Positions 57,659-64,000 of a stretch of DNA of 64,000 bases are shown here, one piece after another. A program made the position numbers and the translations under genes. The notes below the pieces were generated by a model that was not told the origin of the DNA, ran no database searches, and was given only the letters and a program-made list of their open reading frames with translations. Position 1 is the stretch's first letter. Each line of letters opens with the position of its first letter. This DNA comes from Castellaniella sp036379515. Lineage in GTDB: Bacteria; Pseudomonadota; Gammaproteobacteria; Burkholderiales; Burkholderiaceae_B. The DNA lies in contig NZ_DASVGN010000021.1 in the NCBI RefSeq assembly GCF_036379515.1, forward strand, positions 62,001 to 126,000. Reading direction: 5' to 3'.

Positions 57659-58723
57659 ATGACATCACTCATGCACACCGCTCCCCTGCTCAACGACATC
57701 GCGTTCCCGGACCACTTCGAGACAGAACAGGCGCTGGACGACTACCTCGCGACCCCTTCACGCGAGCTCATCAACGATCTGGCCAGCCTCGATGGCGACC
57801 TGATGATACTGGGCGTGGGCGGAAAAATGGGGCCCACCCTGGCACGGCTGGCGCGCAACGCCCTGCCGACACAACGCCGAGTGATGGCCGTCGCGCGCTT
57901 CAGCGACCCCCTGGTGCGTTCAACGCTCGAAAAGCATGGCATCGAAACCATTGCCTGCGATCTGCTCGATGCACAAGCGCTGTCCAAGCTGCCGGAATGC
58001 AAAAACATCGTCTTCATGGCTGGCCACAAGTTCGGCGGGGGTACCAGCAACGCCCTGACTTGGGCCATGAATACGCACGTGCCGGCGCTGGTGGCGCAGG
58101 CCTTCAACCGATCCCGGATCGTGGCGTTTTCCACCGCATGCGTCTACCCCTTCGTACCCGTCAACAGCCAAGGGGCACACGAAAGCCTGGCGCCCAATCC
58201 GCCGGGGGAATACGCCAATTCCTGTGTGGGACGTGAGCGCCTGTTTGAATATTTCTCGCGGCAACACTCGACCCCGGGACGGCTGTTTCGCCTGAGCTAT
58301 GCCATCGACCTGCGCTATGGCGTGCTGTCGGATGTGGCCACCAAAGTCTGGCACGGAGAACCGGTGGACGTCACCATGGGTCACGTCAACGTGATCTGGC
58401 AAGGCGATGCCAACTCGCAGGCGCTGCGCTGCCTGGCCCACACCACGGTACCCACGTCGGCTCTGAACGTCAGCGGCCCGGAAACCACCTCCGTCCGCTG
58501 GCTGGCCGAAGCATTCGGGCGACGGTTCAACAAACCTGCGCTCATCACCGGCGAAGAAGCACCCACCGCATGGATCATGAATACTGGCGAGGCTGAGCGC
58601 CTGTTTGGCTACCCTCGGGTTCCATTGCTGCGACAAATCGAATGGGTGGCAGATTGGACCCAACGGGGTGGCCGGCTGTACGGGAAGCCAACCAAGTTTG
58701 AATCGCGCGATGGCAAGTACTGA
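57659..58723 (+). CDS. NAD-dependent epimerase/dehydratase family protein
   Basis: An extended short-chain dehydrogenase of 354 residues. The cofactor loop is LMILGVGGKMGPTLARLARN, a variant of GxxGxxG, and catalytic residues are around FSTACVYPFVP and a GEYANSCVGRE segment, where the usual YxxxK is altered (YANSCVGRE), so activity may differ. Further markers are DVTMGHVNVIWQGDANSQAL and LNVSGPETTSVRWLAEAFG. Start candidates are 57644, 57659 and 57671; the ribosome-binding sites are all weak. It precedes a DHDPS-family gene by 30 bases, so the two likely act on the same sugar-acid or related compound. Confidence 0.8.
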   Translation: MTSLMHTAPLLNDIAFPDHFETEQALDDYLATPSRELINDLASLDGDLMILGVGGKMGPTLARLARNALPTQRRVMAVARFSDPLVRSTLEKHGIETIACDLLDAQALSKLPECKNIVFMAGHKFGGGTSNALTWAMNTHVPALVAQAFNRSRIVAFSTACVYPFVPVNSQGAHESLAPNPPGEYANSCVGRERLFEYFSRQHSTPGRLFRLSYAIDLRYGVLSDVATKVWHGEPVDVTMGHVNVIWQGDANSQALRCLAHTTVPTSALNVSGPETTSVRWLAEAFGRRFNKPALITGEEAPTAWIMNTGEAERLFGYPRVPLLRQIEWVADWTQRGGRLYGKPTKFESRDGKY

Positions 58724-58753
58724 AGCCGCCTCAACCAGATTCCAGGAGCCTCC

Positions 58754-59821
58754 ATGTCACTGCAACGATCCGATATACCTGGGGAAATCCTCGCGCAATT
58801 TGCGCGAGGCATGGTCGTCCCAGCCCATCCGCTTGCTCTGAACAGCCAGCGCCAGTTCGATCGCCGCCACCAGCGCGCACTGACTCGATACTACGTTGAT
58901 GCCGGTGCCGGGGGCCTCGCAGTGGGCGTACACACGACACAATTCAACATCCGCGAACAGGGGCTGTACGAAACCGTGTTGAGTGCCGCAATCGACGACC
59001 AACGCAGCTGGACCTCGCGGCCCATGATGATGATCGCCGGGCTATGCGGCCATACAAAACAGGCGCGCGCGGAAGCCCATATCGCGGGCAGCCTGGGCTA
59101 CCAAGCAGGCCTGCTCAGCCTGGCAGCCCTGCCGACAGCTTCAGAAGACGAACTCATCGCCCACTGCGAAGCGGTCAGCCAGGACATTCCGCTCATCGGC
59201 TTTTACCTGCAGACTGCGGTGGGCGGCCTCAAGCTGTCCAGCGAATTCTGGCGGCGCTTCGCCCTGATCCCGAATGTGCTGGCCATCAAGGTGGCCCCCT
59301 TCAACCGCTACCGAACCATCGACGTGGTCCGTGGCATCGTCGACGCCCATGCGGAAGACCGCGTCTTCCTTTACACCGGCAACGACGACCATATCGTGCT
59401 CGACCTGGCCCTCCCATTCACGGCCATGCGCGAGGGCCAACCCGTCACGGTCCGGTTTCGTGGGGGGCTGCTCGGTCATTGGTCGGTCTGGACCGCCAGC
59501 GCCACGAAGCTGCTGGCGCGAATCAAGGCCGAGCTGGCCTCTGGCGACGGCACACTGAGCCCTGAGCTGCTCGCGCTGGACGCACGCGTGACCGACTGCA
59601 ATTCAGCGTTTTTCGACGTCACCAACGACTTTCAAGGCTGCATCGCGGGCTGCCATGAAGTCTTGCGCAGGCAAGGCCTGCTTGAAGGGATCTGGTGTCT
59701 GGACCCGCATGAAACCCTGGGACCGGGTCAATTGGAACAAATCGACCGCGTATACGAACTGCATGGCGATCTCAGCGACGATGCCTTTGTCCACGCAAAC
59801 CTGGCGCGGTGGTTGGCATGA
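58754..59821 (+). CDS. Dihydrodipicolinate synthase family protein
   Basis: A 355-residue protein related to DapA/NanA aldolases but longer. GMVVPAHPLALNSQRQFDRR replaces the usual GTxTPF start, AGAGGLAVGVHTTQFNIRE gives the second strand, and LAIKVAPFNRYRTIDVV holds the likely Schiff-base lysine. The terminal domain is expanded (DSAFFDVT-like segment NSAFFDVTNDFQGCIAG). It is probably an aldolase or dehydratase for a keto-acid, not the lysine-pathway enzyme. GGAG lies nine bases ahead of the ATG. Co-transcribed with the epimerase-like gene. Confidence 0.82.
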   Translation: MSLQRSDIPGEILAQFARGMVVPAHPLALNSQRQFDRRHQRALTRYYVDAGAGGLAVGVHTTQFNIREQGLYETVLSAAIDDQRSWTSRPMMMIAGLCGHTKQARAEAHIAGSLGYQAGLLSLAALPTASEDELIAHCEAVSQDIPLIGFYLQTAVGGLKLSSEFWRRFALIPNVLAIKVAPFNRYRTIDVVRGIVDAHAEDRVFLYTGNDDHIVLDLALPFTAMREGQPVTVRFRGGLLGHWSVWTASATKLLARIKAELASGDGTLSPELLALDARVTDCNSAFFDVTNDFQGCIAGCHEVLRRQGLLEGIWCLDPHETLGPGQLEQIDRVYELHGDLSDDAFVHANLARWLA

Positions 59822-59842
59822 CGGGCGGTGCCCCGCCAAAAA

Positions 59843-60607
59843 TCACTCCAGCCGAATGCCCTCGTGCAGCGCCGCAACACCTGCAGTCAGATTGAAGTAC
59901 TGCACTCGCCCCAGACCTACAGTGCGCATCATCTCGGCCAGGGTTTCCTGATCAGGGTGCATGCGAATGGATTCAGCCAGGTAGCGATAGCTGTCTTCGT
60001 CGGCCGCAATGAGGCGGCCCATCCGGGGCAGGACATGGAACGAATACCAATCGTAGACGGGCTTGAGCGCTGGCGTGATACGCGAGAACTCAAGCACCAG
60101 AAGCTTCCCGCCTGGCTTGAGAACCCGACGCATTTCTGCCAATGCGCGCTCTTTGTGCGTCATGTTGCGCAGCCCAAAGGCGACTGACACTCGGTCAAAA
60201 TATTGATCCGGAAACGGCAGGCACTCTGCGTCGCAGACTGCGACAGGTGTCACAATGCCCTGATCAAGCAGGCGGTCACGTCCTACCTTCAGCATGGAAT
60301 CGTTGATGTCGGTGAGCCAGACCTCGCCCCGAGACCCCGCCCGCCGTGCGAACGCGCGGGCCAGGTCGCCCGTGCCGCCCGCAATGTCCAGCACCTTCAT
60401 GCCTGGCCGCACTTGCGCGCGCCCAATGGTGAAGGCCTTCCAGATGCGATGCAACCCACCCGACATGACGTCGTTCATCAGGTCGTAACGGGAGGCCACC
60501 GAATGGAAAACCTCGGCCACGCGATGCGCCTTGTCAGATTCGCGCACCGTTTCGAAGCCAAAATGAGTCTGCGGCTCCTGGCCGGCATTGTGGGAAATGT
60601 CGTTCAT
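59843..60607 (-). CDS. ubiE: Ubiquinone/menaquinone C-methyltransferase
   Basis: Methylates demethylmenaquinol or the ubiquinone precursor with SAM. It has 254 residues from the ATG at 60607 (MNDISHNAGQEPQTHFGFET). Family motifs are VFHSVASRYDLMNDVMSGGLHR, VLDIAGGTGDLARAF, and SVAFGLRNMTHKERALAEMR then RVLKPGGKLLVLEFS. In Bordetella-like genomes it normally directly precedes the Tim44-like, ubiJ and ubiB genes; here 2.2 kb of oppositely oriented genes separates them. Confidence 0.95.
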   Translation of the reverse strand: MNDISHNAGQEPQTHFGFETVRESDKAHRVAEVFHSVASRYDLMNDVMSGGLHRIWKAFTIGRAQVRPGMKVLDIAGGTGDLARAFARRAGSRGEVWLTDINDSMLKVGRDRLLDQGIVTPVAVCDAECLPFPDQYFDRVSVAFGLRNMTHKERALAEMRRVLKPGGKLLVLEFSRITPALKPVYDWYSFHVLPRMGRLIAADEDSYRYLAESIRMHPDQETLAEMMRTVGLGRVQYFNLTAGVAALHEGIRLE

Positions 60608-60726
60608 GATGCGCGTATCGTACTGCATTCAAAGGGGGTGCCGCACAGGATGCCCCTCAGTGTCACATCAATGAAATAATGTGCCCATATCATGATCCGC
60701 TTGGCCACTTCCGCACGCAGCCCCCT

Positions 60727-61422
60727 ATGTCCGCCATGATTCTTGTCGTCGAAGACGAGCCTGCCATCCAGGAACTGCTGTCCCTGAATCTCCGGCACGC
60801 AGGTTTTGAGGTCCGTGTTGCTTCCGATGCTGCCGGTGCCCGGCAAGCCGTGCACGAGCGGCTTCCTGATCTGGTTCTGCTGGACTGGATGCTGCCGGAT
60901 TCTCCCGGCATCCGCTTGGCAAAATGGCTGCGTTCGTCCGAGCGCACCCGTGAAGTGCCGCTCATCATGCTGACGGCTCGGGGGACGGAACAAGACAAGA
61001 TCGACGGTCTGGAAGCCGGTGCAGACGACTATGTGACCAAGCCCTTCTCTCCACGAGAGCTGATCGCGCGCGTGCGTTCGCTTCTACGCCGTCGGGCGCC
61101 CCAGCTGGGCGGCGACGCCATCGACGCGGGCGATCTGCACCTGGACCCCGACACGTGCCGGGTCACTGGCGCAGGGCAGGCACTCCCCATGGGTCCTACC
61201 GAATTCCGCCTGCTACACTTTCTCATGACGCACGCCGAACGGGTCTATGGCCGCGGTCAGCTCCTGGACCAGGTATGGGGTGATCACGTCTTCGTCGAAG
61301 AGCGCACGGTCGACGTGCACATCCGGCGCCTGCGCAAGGCGCTCGAACCCGCAGCGTTGGGCGGCTACATCCACACCGTACGCGGAGCGGGCTACCGCTT
61401 CAGCACGACACAGGAACCATGA
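60727..61422 (+). CDS. phoB: Phosphate regulon response regulator PhoB
   Basis: OmpR/PhoB-type response regulator of 231 residues from the ATG at 60727. Receiver domain: acidic pair in LVVEDEPAIQELL, phosphorylated aspartate in DLVLLDWMLPDSPG, lysine in DDYVTKPFSPRELIARV. The winged-helix DNA-binding domain ends VDVHIRRLRKALEPAALGG and HTVRGAGYRFS. It controls phosphate starvation genes with PhoR, whose ATG overlaps its stop. No pst or phoU genes are in the window. Confidence 0.93.
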   Translation: MSAMILVVEDEPAIQELLSLNLRHAGFEVRVASDAAGARQAVHERLPDLVLLDWMLPDSPGIRLAKWLRSSERTREVPLIMLTARGTEQDKIDGLEAGADDYVTKPFSPRELIARVRSLLRRRAPQLGGDAIDAGDLHLDPDTCRVTGAGQALPMGPTEFRLLHFLMTHAERVYGRGQLLDQVWGDHVFVEERTVDVHIRRLRKALEPAALGGYIHTVRGAGYRFSTTQEP

Positions 61423-62747
61423 GCAAGACCCTGATCACCATCGCACTCTGGGCATTGGCCGGCTGGCTGCTCGGAGCCTGGCTGGGGGCCGCCACTGGCT
61501 GGGCAGTCCTGGCCCTGGGGCTGTTGCTCATGGTGATCGTGAGTGGCCTCCAGCTCTCGCGCATCGCCCACTGGGTCCGCAATATCGACGCGCCTCCCCC
61601 CCCTTCGGTAGGCCCATGGGACGAAGTCCTGGCACCCATCTACCGCAAGCTCAAACAGAACCGGCTCGAACTGCAAGAACGCTCACGCAATTTTCATCGT
61701 GTGCTGCTCGCGGCAGAGGCTCTGCCCGATGGCGCACTGACTCTGGCGCCCGACAAATCGTTGTTGTGGTGCAACCAGACGGCGGCGGGCCATCTGGGCC
61801 TGAATCCTGAACAGGACCGCGGGCACAGCATCCTGAACGTCATCCGAACCCCCGAATTCGCCCACTATGCCGCGCAGGAAACCTGGGACAAGCCTCTTGT
61901 GCTGCATCTGGGGCACGGTGGCTTGGCCCGCACCCTGATGCTGCACCTGGCTCCTTACGGCGTTGGGCAGTTCCTCATGGTGACGCGCGACATCACTCAG
62001 ATCGAGCGGCTGGAAAACACGCGCAAAGACTTCGTGGCGAATGTGTCACACGAAATGCGCACACCGCTCACCGTCCTGTCGGGCTTCGTTGAAACCCTGC
62101 TGGACATGCCCGACGGGTCTCTGACCCACGAAGAACAACGCCACTATCTGAATCTCATGGCGCACCAGGCGCACAACATGCAGGCTCTGGTCGCCGACCT
62201 GCTCACCCTGTCTTCGCTGGAATCCACCCCCAACAGCGAAGGCGAACGCGTCATGCTGGCAAACCTGATCCACAGCGCACTGGAACAGGCCCGGGCGCTC
62301 TCAAAAGGGACGCATCAATTCACGCTGGAGCTCGATGAAACCCTGGCCATCCACGGCAAAGACACCGAACTTGCCTCGGCGGTCGGCAACCTGCTGACCA
62401 ACGCGGTGCGTTATACGCCAACAGGCGGCACCATCACGGTGCGCTGGCAGCCACACCCCCAAGGGGGTGCCGTCTACAGCGTCCAGGATACGGGTATCGG
62501 CATCGACAGCGACGACATCCCGCGGCTGACCGAACGCTTCTTCCGCGTCAACCGGGGGCGCTCGCGTGCCACCGGCGGCACGGGCCTGGGGCTGGCCATC
62601 GCCAAGCACGTCGCCCTGCGCCACGATGCACAGCTTGAAATCCAGAGCACTCTGGGCGAAGGCAGCACGTTTGCGATCCGCTTTCCGGCCGCGCGCCTGT
62701 GCAGCCGGGCGCAGGCAGACGCTTCACCTCACACCGAAGCCGCGTGA
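61419..62747 (+). CDS. phoR: Phosphate regulon sensor kinase PhoR
   Basis: Histidine kinase of 442 residues. Two close N-terminal membrane helices (about 4-45) without a large periplasmic domain, as in PhoR; a PAS domain (about 90-190, with SLLWCNQTAAGHLGLNPEQD); the phosphorylated histidine in FVANVSHEMRTPLTVLSGF (about residue 214); and an ATPase domain with N, G1 and G2 boxes (GNLLTNAVRYTPTGG, VQDTGIGIDSDDI, TGGTGLGLAIAKHV). It phosphorylates PhoB. Coupled to phoB by a four-base overlap. Confidence 0.94.
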   Translation: MSKTLITIALWALAGWLLGAWLGAATGWAVLALGLLLMVIVSGLQLSRIAHWVRNIDAPPPPSVGPWDEVLAPIYRKLKQNRLELQERSRNFHRVLLAAEALPDGALTLAPDKSLLWCNQTAAGHLGLNPEQDRGHSILNVIRTPEFAHYAAQETWDKPLVLHLGHGGLARTLMLHLAPYGVGQFLMVTRDITQIERLENTRKDFVANVSHEMRTPLTVLSGFVETLLDMPDGSLTHEEQRHYLNLMAHQAHNMQALVADLLTLSSLESTPNSEGERVMLANLIHSALEQARALSKGTHQFTLELDETLAIHGKDTELASAVGNLLTNAVRYTPTGGTITVRWQPHPQGGAVYSVQDTGIGIDSDDIPRLTERFFRVNRGRSRATGGTGLGLAIAKHVALRHDAQLEIQSTLGEGSTFAIRFPAARLCSRAQADASPHTEAA

Positions 62748-62764
62748 AGCGCCGTTCAGGCGCT
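62748..62764. terminator. Hairpin between convergent phoR and ilvA
   Basis: AGCGCC-GTTCA-GGCGCT occupies the 16 bases between the two stop codons. There is no T-run; a shared bidirectional stop is inferred from position. Confidence 0.45.
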
Positions 62765-64000
62765 CACAGGAACAGCCTGTAGGCCGGGTTGTCCGATTCG
62801 TTCCAGTACGGATAACCCAGCGTGGCCAGAAAATCCTTGAAGATCTTCTTGTCCTCGGGCGGAACCTGAATCCCCACCAGAATGCGCCCATAGTCATCGC
62901 CCTGATTCCGGTAATGGAAAAGGCTGATGTTCCATTCCGGATTCATGGCCCCCAGGAACTTCATCAGGGCACCCGGACGTTCCGGGAATTCGAAGCGATA
63001 CAGCACTTCGTTCTGCGCCAGCCCCGAAGGCCCGCCCACCATGTAGCGCAAGTGAGTCTTGGCCATTTCGTTGGAGGTGAGATCCAGCGTCGGGAACCCC
63101 TCTTTGAGAAAGTGTGCCGAGAGTTTCTCAATCTCGGCTTCAGAGCGAATCTGTACGCCCACGTACACGTGGGCCGATTCAGCATCTGAAATGCGGTAAT
63201 TGAATTCGGTCACCGCCCGCCGGCCCACCGCCTCGCACAGGCGGCGGAAGCTGCCGCGCTTTTCAGGCAAGGTAATGGCAAACAGCGCCTCGCGCGCCTC
63301 ACCTACGTCGGCCCGCTCGGCCACGAAACGCAGCCGGTCGAAGTTCATGTTGGCACCACAGGTGATGGCAACCAGGGTCTTGCCCTTCCACTTTTGCTGG
63401 GCAGCGTAGCGCTTGGCCCCCGCCAGCGCCAGCGCACCTGCCGGCTCGAGTACGCTGCGGGTATCCTGAAACACGTCTTTGATGCCCGCGCAGATGGCAT
63501 CGGTATCCACCAGCACGAAGTCATCCACATATTCACGCACCAGCTTGAAGGTCTCCTGCCCCACCTGCTTGACAGCCGTCCCATCGGAAAACAAGCCCAC
63601 GTCGGCCAGTTTGACTCGTCGCCCCGCCTTGACGCTGCGCACCATGGCATCCGAATCCACCGTCTGTACCCCAATGACCTTGATCTCGGGCCGCAGCTGC
63701 TTGATGTAGGCTGCCACGCCGGAAATCAGGCCACCACCGCCGATTGCCACAAACACGGCATCAATGGGCCCCGGATGCTGGTGCAGGATCTCCATGCCCA
63801 CGGTACCCTGCCCCGCGATCACGTCCGGGTCGTCAAAGGGGTGTACGAACGTCAGGCCATCGCGTGCCTGCAATTCGGATGCATGCTCGGCCGCCTCGGT
63901 AAAACTGTCGCCAAACAACACGATTTCACCCCCCAAGGCCTTCACCGCATCGACCTTGACCTGGGGCGTCGTGACGGGCATCACGATCACGGCCTTGCAC
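62764..64000 (-). CDS. ilvA: Threonine ammonia-lyase (biosynthetic), N terminus outside window
   Basis: Deaminates threonine to 2-oxobutanoate, the first step to isoleucine. The frame is open through the right edge, so about 95 N-terminal residues, including the cofactor lysine, are missing from view. Visible are the phosphate-binding glycine loop AIGGGGLISGVAAY, GVQTVDSDAMVRS, the TCGANMNFDRLRFVAERADV linker, and two C-terminal ACT-like domains (LFAITLPEKRGSFRRLCEAV and YRFEFPERPGALMKFLGAMN), which bind isoleucine for feedback control in the biosynthetic form. Confidence 0.95.
   Translation of the reverse strand, partial: CKAVIVMPVTTPQVKVDAVKALGGEIVLFGDSFTEAAEHASELQARDGLTFVHPFDDPDVIAGQGTVGMEILHQHPGPIDAVFVAIGGGGLISGVAAYIKQLRPEIKVIGVQTVDSDAMVRSVKAGRRVKLADVGLFSDGTAVKQVGQETFKLVREYVDDFVLVDTDAICAGIKDVFQDTRSVLEPAGALALAGAKRYAAQQKWKGKTLVAITCGANMNFDRLRFVAERADVGEAREALFAITLPEKRGSFRRLCEAVGRRAVTEFNYRISDAESAHVYVGVQIRSEAEIEKLSAHFLKEGFPTLDLTSNEMAKTHLRYMVGGPSGLAQNEVLYRFEFPERPGALMKFLGAMNPEWNISLFHYRNQGDDYGRILVGIQVPPEDKKIFKDFLATLGYPYWNESDNPAYRLFL

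Noticed and set aside
60608..60726. A possible Pho box before phoB (GTGTCACATCAATG...).
   Set aside because: The two 7-base direct repeats resembling CTGTCAT with 4-base spacing cannot be found; one weak half-match is not enough.
1..64000. CRISPR arrays, rRNA operons, complete insertion sequences and prophage gene blocks.
   Set aside because: I looked for regularly spaced repeats, rRNA signatures, paired terminal repeats with a full transposase, and phage structural genes, and saw none.

Overview
This 64 kb, GC-rich window comes from a betaproteobacterial chromosome. It most resembles the family Alcaligenaceae (Bordetella, Achromobacter, Castellaniella and Pusillimonas relatives). The evidence is the ubiE / Tim44-like / ubiJ / ubiB cluster, a stand-alone C-terminal half of HldE (rfaE2), DUF3460-scpA-panC, pilD-coaE-zapD, phoBR, and typical Burkholderiales start-codon use (TTG for panC and ispB, GTG for zapD). 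The genus is an inference. Both edges cut genes: metG on the left and ilvA on the right. There is one tRNA (Pro, anticodon CGG), no rRNA, and no CRISPR array that I can see.

Region 1 (1.7-7.5 kb) is a wrecked integration site. A maleylacetate reductase gene, the last step of aromatic ring-cleavage routes via maleylacetate, is split in two: its N-terminal half lies at 7.04-7.45 kb and its C-terminal half at 1.74-2.18 kb. The intervening 4.9 kb has the gene content of a collapsed integrative conjugative element, probably Tn4371-like. It carries an integrase without its N-terminal arm, an intact DUF1016 (YhcG-type) PDDEXK nuclease gene containing two palindromic repeats, a radC-like gene cut near its 3' end, an internal fragment of a NACHT/STAND-like NTPase gene, the last part of trbI, and a DUF2274 gene. 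A 7-bp direct repeat (TTTTTTG) flanks it exactly where the reductase reading frame breaks.

Region 2 (7.6-25 kb) is transport and accessory metabolism: a Kch-like potassium channel, a cation diffusion facilitator, an LL-diaminopimelate aminotransferase and diaminopimelate decarboxylase pair for lysine, a CadR/CadA-type metal efflux pair with a readable MerR operator, a KirBac-type potassium channel, tripartite tricarboxylate transporter subunits TctB and TctA without a TctC, an exported dienelactone hydrolase, a YigZ protein, a TetR regulator with a perfect operator upstream of a DMT exporter, a methyltransferase, and a three-lipoprotein operon (CsgG-like, DUF4810, GNA1162).

Region 3 (25-44.6 kb) is mostly core genes on the minus strand: tRNA-Pro, ispB, a divergent DUF815 ATPase and Nudix/ThiE-like protein, a four-gene mdtABC-type RND efflux operon with its outer-membrane channel, zapD, coaE, a pilD-like peptidase, an NlpE-like lipoprotein, a LuxR-type regulator whose leader contains a perfect hairpin over the ribosome-binding site, panC, scpA, a DUF3460 gene, an MFS pump and an XRE regulator.

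Region 4 (44.6-64 kb) links cobalamin use and core physiology. It holds cobalamin-dependent metH, a small orphan gene behind a palindromic promoter, a cobalamin riboswitch with btuB and a btuF-like gene, thiD, a Pcm-like methyltransferase, the heptose adenylyltransferase, the ubiquinone genes ubiB, ubiJ and ubiE with a Tim44-like gene, an epimerase/DHDPS-family pair lodged inside that cluster, phoBR, and ilvA. The most unusual items are the relic element splitting the reductase gene, the palindromes inside the nuclease gene, the regulator leader hairpin, and the small gene beside metH.
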